Virus record (IMG/VR): IMGVR_UViG_3300033148_005058
Coordinates: 1-64,000 of that record
Direction: 5' to 3' (one strand)
Length of the DNA stretch: 64,000 bases
From: a virus
How positions within the stretch are numbered: the stretch's first letter is position 1; the number at the start of each line of letters is the position of its first letter. The position numbers and the translations under genes were made by a program. The notes beneath the pieces were generated by a model. The model searched no databases and was not told where the DNA came from. It saw nothing but the letters and a program-made list of their open reading frames with translations. Positions 25,491 to 33,833 of this stretch are shown here, in pieces.

Positions 25491-28069
25491 TTCTTTGTCT
25501 CCTTTTCGCTTTCAGGGACTTGACCATTGTAGCCCATGAAAGTTATAGTCTGTTGAAAGATGTCCAGTTTCTCTGGTACATCCATCCCCAGCTCAAAACA
25601 CGTTGCTATCCGAACGCCGTACATTCTATGACTACCACCTCCTCCTCTTATCGCTTTTTGTTTTGGCCCCCATACATAATGCCCTTCGCCAGGGATGTTC
25701 CGAGATAACTCTCTCAACTGTCTCTTCACTGCGGCGCTAGCTATTACTGGCTCTTTACGCATTAGTCGATCTTTGCGCCACCACTTCAAAGCAGTTGTTA
25801 GATGAAACCAAAGAATGCCATCATCATAATCCAGTGTATAGACAAACTGTGAGCTGGCCTTTTGAGCCTCATTGATAACATCCTCAATAAAGCGATCTAG
25901 CAAAACGTAACCTCGTTGCATATTATTGTTGTCCTGTACTTCTTTTAACGGGGCAAAGATATGTTCAACGGATACAGGCTTTGTTTCGATTTCTTGAGTA
26001 TTCATAAAGGCTTCGTAGGATCTTAGGCCGAATAGGACAGTAGCCAGATTCCGGCGCATTCGCTCCTCTAGTACAAAATCTATTGCAGTATTGATTTCAT
26101 GCAATGCCTTTTTCCAATTTGTTACAATTTTCTCTTTGTCTAACGTTAGTGTATATTGTATGTAAGGTGCAGCAAATTGAGCCAGAGGCAGCGATGTTAG
26201 AGCCATAAACGCTTCATACGCTGCAGTACCTGCTATGATAGTCTGCGGAGTCATACCGATAATAATAGAGCGTCGTTGCACAGCGGGGTCAGAAATAACG
26301 TCCTCACCGCTCAGGATAAGTGGTGCAGTCAAAGCATAATCCACTGTTGTCTGGGTAGGTTTACCCCTGGAATCATGCCCTACATCATACGCCAGCAATA
26401 AAGTACGAAGTAGAGCTCTCCAGGCAACATCGCCCAGGGTAGAGCGTCGGAACTCAGCAAGGCTGAGTGGGATAGCATTAGTAGCAGCCAGCAGGGACAT
26501 CAAAACAAAAGGGGTCGTGCTACAATCCTCCGAATGTACAGGTTCTGTGTAGCCTATCAGGGGCATAAACACCGCTTCCAATGTAGATGTCTTTCCTGCT
26601 CCAGTAGTCCCATAAAGAATCAAGTGCGGAAAAGCTATGCGTGCTGCATTGAGAATTGGCTTATATGGTGTAGCCATAAACCAACCAAGCATAGGCCAAA
26701 TAACACCTGGCGCATTTATCTTCGCTATATTGCTATGCACAGCCTCAAGAAACTCTATAGTATAGCCTTCAGGGTAGGCAATAGTTGGATTAGCTCTGCC
26801 TGTTGGGGCATAAACAATGGGTGCTGAATATATATCAAAAGTCTCCGTTGCACTCATAGTATATTCCGGTGCAACCCAATACTCTCCATGCCTGCCTAGT
26901 ACAGAAGAAGCCAAGGCTTTAGGGCTGCCCATATCGCGCCATTTTTTCATTAAAAAGGGCAGCAAAAATCTAACTTCTGCATCATTTCCTAGCCATTGCC
27001 AAGCGGCTCTTCCTAAGTACCGTAACAATGAATTCATCCCGGCAAAGGCACTTTTAGGAAGTTGTATTCCTTCCCATGTATGGCCACTGGCGCATATGCG
27101 CCCTAGAAACGTATCCTCTGTCGTCCCCTCCAAAAGGCGCTGAGGCTCAAAAATAAAGGTAGAAACTACATGTTGACCCTTTTTGCCTATACCGACTACT
27201 TTATAAACATCGCCATCTTGTGTAAAGCAACTTGCCGGATCCTGCGCTGCTTTCCGCGTTTGCTTTTTTGCCCGTAGCTTTTCCAAAGTACGCTCAAGAT
27301 AACCGTTGCCCTCTTCTCGCGACTTTTTGCCAACTGCATGTTCAGCCCAGATAGCTTTGAGAGCATAGTCAGACATCTGCAAAGCGGTTAGTTCTGTACC
27401 GACTTGCCAGTCTACGCCTGAACGGGTGCGATCTTTGGTGTTAGGCCCTGGTTCCCCTGTGAGGATACTTCGCCGAGTAACATCTGTAATCTGTGTCGCC
27501 TTTATAATATCGTTTATATCATAACGCAGATCCGGTCTATCACGGATTACCCGGCACAGAGGGTATGGTTCTACTTTGACGTTGTAGGTACCGGGAAGCC
27601 GCATTACACGCGCGGGATCCCCAACATGACCACCGCCAAGAGTCTCACCAACTAAGCGGACAATTTCGCAACCTTTTGCTGCTGCTACGGGCTCTTGCAA
27701 AAGCCAGTAAGCATGATAACCGTGGCCCGAATCGACGATATATGAGGGGGGCAGCACCAAAAGATCGGCGGCAGCTAAGGCAGCCTCTTTATTTCCGGCA
27801 AAGTCTTTAGCATCTAAATCTACCCAGATAGTTGTTATATAAGCTACACTTGCAGCAACACCAGAGCGATTTTTCCGTGGGGCCACACCAAAAAAGCAAT
27901 GTTCCGCTGTGCCTACCTCGCTCGCAGCCTCCAATAATTTTAAAGGATCGCGAAAGAATAACTGGCGGCCTGTTTTTGGTTTTGTACGAGTGACCAAGCA
28001 GAGTTCTACCCACTCAGTTGGTTTGATGTTGCCAAAGATAGCCAAGAGCAGTCCACGATCATCAAGCAT
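25487..28069 (-). CDS. AEP-type primase / superfamily 3-like helicase
   Basis: An 860-residue protein. The N-terminal about 190 residues match the archaeo-eukaryotic primase fold as found in RepB/PriPol-like plasmid and phage primases: WVDLDAKD with the metal-binding Asp pair (about residue 81), SGHGYHAYWLL (the S-x-H motif) and GDPARVMRLPGTYN. A linker leads to an ATPase domain with Walker A (YGTTGAGKTST, about residue 487). It would prime and unwind at the origin. It is upstream of the polymerase in the same operon. The hairpin at 28094-28125 lies just ahead of it. Confidence 0.8.
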   Translation of the reverse strand: MLDDRGLLLAIFGNIKPTEWVELCLVTRTKPKTGRQLFFRDPLKLLEAASEVGTAEHCFFGVAPRKNRSGVAASVAYITTIWVDLDAKDFAGNKEAALAAADLLVLPPSYIVDSGHGYHAYWLLQEPVAAAKGCEIVRLVGETLGGGHVGDPARVMRLPGTYNVKVEPYPLCRVIRDRPDLRYDINDIIKATQITDVTRRSILTGEPGPNTKDRTRSGVDWQVGTELTALQMSDYALKAIWAEHAVGKKSREEGNGYLERTLEKLRAKKQTRKAAQDPASCFTQDGDVYKVVGIGKKGQHVVSTFIFEPQRLLEGTTEDTFLGRICASGHTWEGIQLPKSAFAGMNSLLRYLGRAAWQWLGNDAEVRFLLPFLMKKWRDMGSPKALASSVLGRHGEYWVAPEYTMSATETFDIYSAPIVYAPTGRANPTIAYPEGYTIEFLEAVHSNIAKINAPGVIWPMLGWFMATPYKPILNAARIAFPHLILYGTTGAGKTSTLEAVFMPLIGYTEPVHSEDCSTTPFVLMSLLAATNAIPLSLAEFRRSTLGDVAWRALLRTLLLAYDVGHDSRGKPTQTTVDYALTAPLILSGEDVISDPAVQRRSIIIGMTPQTIIAGTAAYEAFMALTSLPLAQFAAPYIQYTLTLDKEKIVTNWKKALHEINTAIDFVLEERMRRNLATVLFGLRSYEAFMNTQEIETKPVSVEHIFAPLKEVQDNNNMQRGYVLLDRFIEDVINEAQKASSQFVYTLDYDDGILWFHLTTALKWWRKDRLMRKEPVIASAAVKRQLRELSRNIPGEGHYVWGPKQKAIRGGGGSHRMYGVRIATCFELGMDVPEKLDIFQQTITFMGYNGQVPESEKETKK

Positions 28070-28093
28070 TTTCTAGCTCCACTCTTGGATGAG

Positions 28094-28125
28094 GAGCAAC
28101 CTGAGAAGAAACTCCCAGGTTGCTC
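28094..28125. terminator. hairpin between DUF669 and primase genes
   Basis: A perfect 10-bp stem (GAGCAACCTG / CAGGTTGCTC, loop of 12) occupies most of the gap between the DUF669 stop and the primase start. No T run follows on the minus strand. It may be an attenuator, an RNA-processing site or a partial terminator that lowers downstream expression. Confidence 0.5.
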
Positions 28126-28149
28126 TGTAGTTAGGATCGTGGACTCGAA

Positions 28150-28539
28150 CTACTCTTCTGAACCCATCGGGAGTACCTGGTCTACACGACTGGTTGTCTC
28201 CCCCTTATACTCATCTTCTACCACCACTAAAGTGGCCTCAATTCCTAACAGATCCGTAGGCTCGAACTCAATTTCCCCGCTAAGGTCATCCTCTGAGTAG
28301 CCCAGAGCTTGCAGCATCTTCTTAAGATTCCATAGAGCTTGCGGTTGCAGCGAGGTATTGTAGAAAGCCTTTCTGCCCATGAACTCTTCTGGAGACACTA
28401 CTGTGAAAACCCAGGCAATATAGGCATTTCCACTCTGGGAGATCTTCTGTTCACACTGGGATACTGCTCCCCGATAATATCCCGGAGGTAGCGGGGTAGC
28501 TTTGGTTTCAACACCTGTAAGGTTTACTGAGATAGGCAT
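28150..28539 (-). CDS. DUF669-family protein (putative ssDNA-binding)
   Basis: A 129-residue protein with the DUF669 pattern: LPPGYYRGAVSQCE near residue 18, WVFTVVSPEEFMGRKAFYNTS in the middle, and LLGIEATLVVVEDEYKG near the end. This family normally sits next to a phage RecA-like ATPase, as here, and is thought to bind single-stranded DNA in recombination. It lies 18 bases after the ATPase stop. An AAGGAGTTACAA ribosome site precedes the ATG. Confidence 0.8.
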   Translation of the reverse strand: MPISVNLTGVETKATPLPPGYYRGAVSQCEQKISQSGNAYIAWVFTVVSPEEFMGRKAFYNTSLQPQALWNLKKMLQALGYSEDDLSGEIEFEPTDLLGIEATLVVVEDEYKGETTSRVDQVLPMGSEE

Positions 28540-28557
28540 TTGTAACTCCTTCTAAGA

Positions 28558-29376
28558 CTAAGACTTGGCTGATTTCGACGCTAATCGAGCTTTCTCTATT
28601 TCCTCAGCCTCCTTTCTAAGTTCCTCTAATGGGCGTCCTAGAATGGCGCGGCCATAGAGTATGTGCATGTGGGGTTTCTCTAACATATCGGGGAGTCGAA
28701 ACGTCGAACGATTTTTAGCCGCTTTACCCCCAAGTGGCTCTAATTGCAACACGCGCATCTTCTCCTTGATTTTCTTTTTTGCTTTCAAGTAGCCTACTAT
28801 GTCGAACAAACCCCCCACCTCTCTAGATAGTTTATTAGAGAGTCCTGGGCGTATCACAAACATTCCGGTGAATTCATCCTTTCTAATATCTACCATAGCG
28901 GTAGCTAGGAAATTCACTGGAGCGGCTTGTAGCATTGCAAGAGCTAAACGCATCCTAAAAGTGCCATGACCCCAATCTCGTTGTGAGGGTACATAAGGAT
29001 CTTCCTTGTCAGTACGCTCTGGATCGACCATGCGGGTTCTCATTACCTGATTGTAAGAAGCTGTCAGGCCATCCCAGATAACGGTCTTATATTCCCCTGG
29101 ATGGGCTTTTACATATCTACTGACGTTCTCTATGTCGTCGATAGTTTTAATAGGGACTACTTCAATGTCTCGGTCTGAAATACTCATTGTGCCCATATCA
29201 GAGTCACAAAACAGGAAAGGACACAATTCTGGTACATCTGCAACACCCCCCATCAGGTATGTTTTCCCGGCCCCTGTAGGGCCGTAGACAAGTAGCCTAA
29301 AGTATTTCATATTATAGTCTGTGCCTACAATTGTTAAGGGCTTAACTTTCTTGATTGGGCCTAACGCTGGGGTCAT
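28558..29376 (-). CDS. RecA-like AAA ATPase (Sak4-type)
   Basis: A 272-residue ATPase with Walker A LVYGPTGAGKTYLMG (about residue 31), Walker B TVIWDGLTA (about residue 97) and a C-terminal arm with basic helices. Paired with DUF669 it corresponds to the Sak4-type recombinase core of many phages, which anneals or exchanges strands during replication and repair. It overlaps the end of the upstream small gene by 35 bases. Confidence 0.75.
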   Translation of the reverse strand: MTPALGPIKKVKPLTIVGTDYNMKYFRLLVYGPTGAGKTYLMGGVADVPELCPFLFCDSDMGTMSISDRDIEVVPIKTIDDIENVSRYVKAHPGEYKTVIWDGLTASYNQVMRTRMVDPERTDKEDPYVPSQRDWGHGTFRMRLALAMLQAAPVNFLATAMVDIRKDEFTGMFVIRPGLSNKLSREVGGLFDIVGYLKAKKKIKEKMRVLQLEPLGGKAAKNRSTFRLPDMLEKPHMHILYGRAILGRPLEELRKEAEEIEKARLASKSAKS

Positions 29377-29566
29377 TTGTCTTTCTCCCTACTTCATATT
29401 GTCTCAAGGTGCCACTGAGCAACCCCGCTTCTTTCAAAAGAGTATCAATTCGTGAGGCAATCCTAGTTGCTTCAGAGGTTGTTCCAAGACGCCCCGTGTC
29501 GCACAGTTTGAGCAATCTAGTACGCGCCCCGCGAATCTCTTGCTCTAGGGTTAAGATGCCTTTCAT
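29342..29566 (-). CDS. small helical protein upstream of Sak4-like ATPase
   Basis: A 74-residue basic helical protein (LEQEIRGARTRLLKLCD, ATRIASRIDTLLKEAG). Its ATG follows GAGGGGAGAAATTGC, a strong ribosome site. It overlaps the ATPase start by 35 bases, so expression is coupled. No family recognised. Confidence 0.55.
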   Translation of the reverse strand: MKGILTLEQEIRGARTRLLKLCDTGRLGTTSEATRIASRIDTLLKEAGLLSGTLRQYEVGRKTNDPSVRPNQES

Positions 29567-29890
29567 GCAATTTCTCCCCTCAAAATTGAAAACTTCTCTA
29601 GGATGCCCTTAGCGGCGTTTTGTCTGCAAAAGGTATAGCTATATAGGCTTTGAGGCCCTTGAACTGAACACCCTCCAAAAATGCCTGCCAGTCTTATCGT
29701 TATTGTATAGTACTTTATGGTTTAGAATGAAATAACAATGCAAATCTGGTTTACTGATTACGGCGCTAAACACTCTCTCAAAGAGCCTTACAGAGCCCTA
29801 CAGCGCCGTTTGTACCCCTACTTGACATGTTATACGTACTTATTATCGGTAAAGTAAAACAGTCTATAGAGTGCAATCGCTATCTGTAGT
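29567..29890 (-). other. 324-base intergenic region with inverted repeat
   Basis: No intact gene. A perfect 8-bp inverted repeat (ACGGCGCT 29760-29767 / AGCGCCGT 29802-29809) encloses a smaller CTCT/AGAG pairing, giving a cruciform or RNA hairpin. A short frame around 29590-29690 (WQAFLEGVQFKGLKAYIAI) reads like a protein but has no start codon, so it may be a remnant. No convincing -35/-10 pair was found on the minus strand. Confidence 0.5.
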
Positions 29891-30103
29891 TTACTCTTCA
29901 TTGTCGTCCTCTTCAGTCTCTTTGAGCTTCTCATACTCTGAGAGTGCGGCCTGTAGGACACCCCTCAGCAGGTTACCAGGTTCAAAAGTCTCCACCATCT
30001 CACGTGGCAACTGCATTTTTGCTCGTGAAATACCGTGCCTACCACCATAGCTATACTCACTATTGCTTACTGTAATCTCAAATGTAACATAAAGCGTTTC
30101 CAT
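29891..30103 (-). CDS. hypothetical small protein
   Basis: A 70-residue protein with a beta start (ETLYVTFEITVSNSEYSYGG) and an acidic helical end (LKETEEDDNEE). Its AGGAGGACTAAC ribosome site lies in the end of the preceding gene. Position near recombination genes is the only clue to function. Confidence 0.55.
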   Translation of the reverse strand: METLYVTFEITVSNSEYSYGGRHGISRAKMQLPREMVETFEPGNLLRGVLQAALSEYEKLKETEEDDNEE

Positions 30104-30105
30104 TG

Positions 30106-30519
30106 TTAGTCCTCCTCACCATGAAGTATTCCTAGTATATCATTTATGTACTGAAGAGGCTCTTGAAGCTGCTGCAACTTTTCCCATTTAGTTCGTTGCC
30201 ATTGAAATATCTTATCTAAATCTGGACTAATATAACAAGTTTCTACTTGTAGGGCCGCCTCGTGTAGTTCCTCTTCGGCTAGCTTGATGGGGGTCATAAT
30301 ATACTTCTGGATATAGGCTTCGATGGCTGCAAGTTTTTGGTCATCAGAAGGTTCCGGAGAAGCTGTAGTAGAGTCTAAATCCTCTTGTGGGCCTCTTATG
30401 AAATGTGCATATTCTATAATACTTTTCTCAAAACGTTCTCTACTTTCACCCTCCAACCTGATAGGATATGCCTCCCATACGAGGCGAACAAGGGAATCTA
30501 TCCAGGCAAAAGCCTCCTT
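30106..30519 (-). CDS. second half of a coding region split by in-frame TGA
   Basis: An open frame continuing directly after TGA 30520-30522 in the same frame as the small gene upstream. It has 21 sense codons (KEAFAWIDSLVRLVWEAYP) before the first possible start (TTG at 30456), then a 116-residue helical acidic protein. The join reads as one natural protein. GGAGG just after the stop could also support reinitiation. No family recognised. Confidence 0.55.
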   Translation of the reverse strand, partial: KEAFAWIDSLVRLVWEAYPIRLEGESRERFEKSIIEYAHFIRGPQEDLDSTTASPEPSDDQKLAAIEAYIQKYIMTPIKLAEEELHEAALQVETCYISPDLDKIFQWQRTKWEKLQQLQEPLQYINDILGILHGEED

Positions 30520-30666
30520 TCAACAAGCGTTCCATGTTTCCCCAGCGATAACGTCGTTATCATTGGCGGCCTTGGCTAAACGAACGAGACTGAGATATTC
30601 CGATTTAGCTAAAGTAATAATAACATCGTCTTCAGGGCTATCAACAGTTTCTCCAATTACTTGCAT
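30520..30666 (-). CDS. first half of the split coding region (48 residues)
   Basis: A 48-residue frame starting at ATG with AAAGGAGAAAGTAAA before it and ending in TGA after ...GETWNAC. It is too short for common gene finders. It is in the same frame as 30519-30106, so the pair could be one gene of about 186 residues broken by a nonsense change, or two coupled genes. Helical, no membrane segment. Confidence 0.55.
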   Translation of the reverse strand: MQVIGETVDSPEDDVIITLAKSEYLSLVRLAKAANDNDVIAGETWNAC

Positions 30667-30667
30667 T

Positions 30668-30901
30668 TTACTTTCTCCTTTCTTCGTCTGATTCGGGGGG
30701 TTTTAAGCCGTAGGCTCCCACAAAGTCGCCGCTCTGTATCATTTCCTCTCCAGTGTGCATATTGACAACTATGAATACTTGCCTGCCACATTGGCACCTT
30801 CCAACGGGATTTGCCCACGACGCTACTTGTGTGACCGTTACTACAGCGCCACACGTAGGACAAACTACGTCCTTACTGCGAGGACAAAACACGCTACCCA
30901 T
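30668..30901 (-). CDS. zinc-ribbon protein
   Basis: A 77-residue protein. CPTCG (about residue 14) and CQCG (about residue 36) form a two-pair zinc-ribbon, with an additional Cys at residue 6. ATG 30901 is chosen because GGAGACAAA precedes it. The start lies inside the last codons of the nuclease gene. A longer frame to 31012 would lie wholly inside the nuclease gene. Possibly a transcription or recombination accessory factor. Confidence 0.65.
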   Translation of the reverse strand: MGSVFCPRSKDVVCPTCGAVVTVTQVASWANPVGRCQCGRQVFIVVNMHTGEEMIQSGDFVGAYGLKPPESDEERRK

Positions 30902-32054
30902 TTTGTCTCCTTCTTTTTCGCGCGGTACGTTTGCATTCTTTACACCACGATTGCAAGCCATCTTTTGAACGCCGATCCTTAGCAAAAGCCTCCAATGGTT
31001 TCCATTCGCCACAGTAACGGCAAATCTTTTCCTGCACCGGCGAAGGCATAGATTCCCTCTTGTGATAGTTGGCTTTCAATAGAGGCTCCGGACTGAAGCC
31101 ACTTGCAATCATTGCGCAAGGTGTTCTAAATGAGCAAGTCTTGCAGGACCACCAGTTGGGTGAAGGTACAATTGGCGTCAGTGGATCGATCATCTCACCA
31201 ACTGTGGCCATAAAACGCTGCCCAAAGGTTTGCATTGCTTGAGGCTGTCGTTTGATTCGCGCTCGCCTGAAAAATGGGTTTTCTTGCTCGGCCAAGCGCT
31301 TTAGGATACTTTGGTAGTCAGCTTCTGGTAGATTGTACTTTGCGATCTCTGCTTTGTAAACTTCATAAGTAGTACGGATACTTTTTGCCTTGGAAAGAGC
31401 ACCACTCTTGAGCACTTTAGGAATTGTTGGTACCTTCTTCAACAAAAAGTTATAAACAGTGCCAATGGGCCTAGTATCCTCGAAGCGAGGATCTATCTGA
31501 GCAGCCCACTGGTAAGAAACACACTGTTCATCTATAAACAGTAAACTAAAATCGGGGTAGGTACTCACTGTTTTGTGCTCCAAAAGCCAGTATGCTCCAT
31601 CATCCCACTTGCAGAGACCATCTGCCTTTCCCTCGTAGAACACATGTTTTCCTGGAAAGACAGGCAAAGGGAATCGAAACGGAATCTCTGTACCTAAAGG
31701 AGTAAACTTGTCGTGCTTAGGTGCCCACTGCAAATAATGCAGGAGCATTCCCTCTGTCAACTGCGCCATTGCAAAAATATCTTCCCATCTTTCAGGCGGG
31801 AGATCCTGCTCCTGTAAATCAACTAAGGCATCTGCAAGCCAAGTCTTGAAAATTTTTATCGTCGCCTCAGCATTGAAAGGGTCGTCTGGATCATAGTAAC
31901 GGCCCATAGCAACGTGCATCCCTGTGCCGCTCCACAGGTGCTTGTTAGGCCATTTTGGAGTGAGATTGCGACGGAGAGGCGATGTGAAGTACCAGAGCTG
32001 TCGGCAGCTCTTGTAGCAACGCATATCGGAAATATGTATCGGATATTGTTTCAC
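30894..32054 (-). CDS. Cas4/AddB-like PD-(D/E)XK nuclease with C-terminal zinc domain
   Basis: A 386-residue protein starting at GTG after GGGGGGACT. An N-terminal Cys (YKSCRQLWYF), a nuclease core with EGKADG and LLEHKT (the D..ExK set, about residues 138-155), and CKTCSFRTPC near residue 310 match the Fe-S PD-(D/E)XK exonucleases (Cas4/RecB type). The last about 50 residues add a second zinc module (CRYCGEWKPLEAFAKD .. CKECKRTARKRRRQ) usually seen beside phage HNH enzymes. The enzyme probably resects DNA ends with the neighbouring recombinase. The zinc tail may aid DNA binding. Confidence 0.8.
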   Translation of the reverse strand: MKQYPIHISDMRCYKSCRQLWYFTSPLRRNLTPKWPNKHLWSGTGMHVAMGRYYDPDDPFNAEATIKIFKTWLADALVDLQEQDLPPERWEDIFAMAQLTEGMLLHYLQWAPKHDKFTPLGTEIPFRFPLPVFPGKHVFYEGKADGLCKWDDGAYWLLEHKTVSTYPDFSLLFIDEQCVSYQWAAQIDPRFEDTRPIGTVYNFLLKKVPTIPKVLKSGALSKAKSIRTTYEVYKAEIAKYNLPEADYQSILKRLAEQENPFFRRARIKRQPQAMQTFGQRFMATVGEMIDPLTPIVPSPNWWSCKTCSFRTPCAMIASGFSPEPLLKANYHKRESMPSPVQEKICRYCGEWKPLEAFAKDRRSKDGLQSWCKECKRTARKRRRQNG

Positions 32055-32107
32055 AGTCCCCCCAAAATCCTGCTTCTATTATACAACACAATTCGAGAAA
32101 TTGCAAG

Positions 32108-32395
32108 CTATTTGCCTTTGGTACTTTTAAATAGCTTCTCCAAATCTCTACCTAACTCCTCGCCTGCATGGGTACAGATCGTGTAATAGAACTTGCGCCC
32201 AATCTCGACACGCTCACATAGTTTGGCATCGCAGAGCTTCTGCAAATGGCGACGAATAGAGACCACTTCTTTAGGAGACCAAAGAAAATTATCTGCTACC
32301 TCCTGTGCTGTCATAGGGCTATCGTCGCGTAGCATATCCAGAATTGCCACCCGTATTGATGAACCCAGTGCTTTACACCTCATTGTTACTGTCAT
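32108..32395 (-). CDS. ArsR-like winged-helix regulator
   Basis: A 95-residue protein with the ArsR/GntR-type winged helix: SSIRVAILDMLRDDSPMTAQEVADNF, then SIRRHLQKLCDAKLCERVEIGRKFYY. No metal-binding Cys pair of classical ArsR is seen. ATG 32395 (behind GGGAGAAAAA) is preferred over upstream GTG 32410. It overlaps the end of a tiny membrane protein gene, suggesting a coupled pair. It may control the leftward operon. Confidence 0.7.
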   Translation of the reverse strand: MTVTMRCKALGSSIRVAILDMLRDDSPMTAQEVADNFLWSPKEVVSIRRHLQKLCDAKLCERVEIGRKFYYTICTHAGEELGRDLEKLFKSTKGK

Positions 32396-32540
32396 TTTTT
32401 CTCCCGCCACGTAGAATATAATCGTCTATCGTCGTACCGTTAGTATCGGTAGGCCCCATTATTTTAGCGAGCCATGCAACGAGAAACCAAGGTCCTACAG
32501 TAAAAGCTAAAGCGAGCAGTATTGAAAGAGCGTCATCCAT
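32373..32540 (-). CDS. tiny membrane protein (55 residues)
   Basis: A 55-residue frame with one hydrophobic segment (residues 4-28, LSILLALAFTVGPWFLVAWLA) and a polar tail. Its ATG overlaps the upstream stop (TGATG), and its end overlaps the ArsR-like gene by 23 bases. Coding potential is supported by this tight coupling. It is one of several very small membrane proteins in the operon. Confidence 0.6.
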   Translation of the reverse strand: MDDALSILLALAFTVGPWFLVAWLAKIMGPTDTNGTTIDDYILRGGRKNDSNNEV

Positions 32541-32746
32541 CACGCATGTTCCACTTCTACGCGGACATATGCTGGAATTGGCAAACCATCTACACTATGC
32601 CAGTTAGCCTCAGCAATATGTGCTTGCTCTTCAAATAGTATCACCGCCAGGCCATAGAAATAACCCTCTACCAGGTGTACAAACCAGCCGGGGCCATCTT
32701 TCCAGGGTAATACCTTTATAATCTTACCCCTTGGAACTATAAACAT
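32540..32746 (-). CDS. hypothetical small protein
   Basis: A 68-residue beta-rich protein (MFIVPRGKIIKVLPW, GPGWFVHLVEGYFYGLAVILFE). GGGGAGGATAAC precedes its ATG within the last codons of the upstream gene. No family recognised. Confidence 0.55.
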   Translation of the reverse strand: MFIVPRGKIIKVLPWKDGPGWFVHLVEGYFYGLAVILFEEQAHIAEANWHSVDGLPIPAYVRVEVEHA

Positions 32747-32747
32747 G

Positions 32748-32870
32748 TTATCCTCCCCAAATGCGAATAGCAGTTATAAGTACATAGACGCAGACAGCGA
32801 ATAGAGCACACAAGCTGAAAATTGCAACGCAACCGGAATTTTCATGCGATCCTTCTAATTTAGAACTCAT
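32748..32870 (-). CDS. tiny membrane protein (40 residues)
   Basis: A 40-residue frame with a single hydrophobic segment of about 22 residues (CVAIFSLCALFAVCVYVLITAI) after a polar start. Its ATG lies within the last codons of the upstream gene, and its final codons (GGA GGA) form the ribosome site of the next gene. That overlap at both ends supports translation. Confidence 0.55.
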   Translation of the reverse strand: MSSKLEGSHENSGCVAIFSLCALFAVCVYVLITAIRIWGG

Positions 32871-33171
32871 ATGCAACCTCATACATACACCCTATGGAGC
32901 TAAGAGCCTCCTCTGGAGTATCGTACCAACCTAAATAAGCTCCGCCCTGAATCATCATCCATTGCTCCTGGCCACATATACCCCCGCGCTGCAAAGCAGT
33001 GTTCCAAGGTATCCTCCGCACCGCAGCGCCTAGCTTAGCATCGGGCCGGAGGGCAGCCATTTCGACTAGCAGGAGCTCTATTATCTTTCCAGCCTCTGGC
33101 CATACCCCTCCCCAACTTTTGTACATATCCAATGATGTCTGTATTTCTGCCAGTTGCTTGTCTGTTATCAT
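32860..33171 (-). CDS. paralogous small protein, LRPxAxIGxAxR family, copy 3
   Basis: A 103-residue protein starting MITDKQLAEIQ, with its ATG overlapping the upstream TAA (TAATG). Residues about 40-55 (ALRPDAKLGAAVRRIP) and the domain QWMMIQGGAYLGWYDTPEEAL match copy 1. The start resembles the coiled-coil protein at 22036-22362. Function unknown. Copies near both ends of the replication operon suggest a mobile or duplicated accessory gene. Confidence 0.6.
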   Translation of the reverse strand: MITDKQLAEIQTSLDMYKSWGGVWPEAGKIIELLLVEMAALRPDAKLGAAVRRIPWNTALQRGGICGQEQWMMIQGGAYLGWYDTPEEALSSIGCMYEVAYEF

Positions 33172-33431
33172 TAGATACCTCTTGGACAAATACAATCGAA
33201 TCGAGTAAGTAGCTCATATCTAGCCGCGTCTGCTCCTGATCGCTCAAAGCCGTCGTTTTCCCAGGAAAACTCCGCAGCAGCTTCAGCAAGGCCCAAATAT
33301 ATATTCAAGTCCTCTGCATCAGCTTGGAATGCTCTCCACTGAAAAATGAAAGCACGCTCCCAAGCAAGCCTATCAATTGGCTCTGGGTCTGGCGGGGCAA
33401 TGGGAAGGCTAGGACACGATTTTGTCAGCAT
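33171..33431 (-). CDS. hypothetical helical protein
   Basis: An 86-residue protein with GGAGATCGACA before its ATG, which overlaps the end of the zinc-ribbon gene. Residues 22-65 are helical (ERAFIFQWRAFQADAEDL). No family recognised. Confidence 0.55.
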   Translation of the reverse strand: MLTKSCPSLPIAPPDPEPIDRLAWERAFIFQWRAFQADAEDLNIYLGLAEAAAEFSWENDGFERSGADAARYELLTRFDCICPRGI

Positions 33432-33672
33432 TGTCGATCTCCTTATAGTTTTGTCGGCTTTGAAGCCATTTCATATATCTCAAGCCGCCCTCAGTGTAGA
33501 CCTTGACTACCGTACCCGTCCATACCGGACAATGACAAGAGGGGCACCGACCGGGGCCGTAGCTGAATAACTCTTCAACTTTAGGCTCTTGCGGTTGGTG
33601 GTAACCACAATAAGGGCATTGCAGTATCTTGGCGCGTACTTCCCTAGTTTCTTTCCCAGCGGGTCGGATCAT
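33409..33672 (-). CDS. zinc-ribbon protein
   Basis: An 87-residue protein with CPYCG (about residue 19) and CPSCHC (about residue 43), a standard two-pair zinc ribbon, followed by a beta strand and helix. GGAGGTACCGC precedes the ATG. One of at least five zinc-ribbon proteins in the leftward module. Confidence 0.6.
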   Translation of the reverse strand: MIRPAGKETREVRAKILQCPYCGYHQPQEPKVEELFSYGPGRCPSCHCPVWTGTVVKVYTEGGLRYMKWLQSRQNYKEIDNADKIVS

Positions 33673-33716
33673 GCGGTACCTCCTTTGCTTCCCTCCTGGG
33701 AGTGTGGAGATGGGCT

Positions 33717-33833
33717 TTAGAAACGGAGCTCTCCAGTCTTAAGGGCCTGCAATAGAATACACAGCATCGTACCTAAAAGGGCGAGGAATACTCCCCATAG
33801 GATCTCAATTCTTCTGCTTCTGTCCTTATTCAT
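33717..33833 (-). CDS. tiny membrane protein (38 residues)
   Basis: A 38-residue frame with a basic start (MNKDRSRR) and one hydrophobic segment (IEILWGVFLALLGTMLCILL). AGAGGAGATCA is its ribosome site, and it overlaps the end of the upstream gene. Positive-inside start and single span predict a cytoplasmic N-terminus. Confidence 0.6.
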   Translation of the reverse strand: MNKDRSRRIEILWGVFLALLGTMLCILLQALKTGELRF

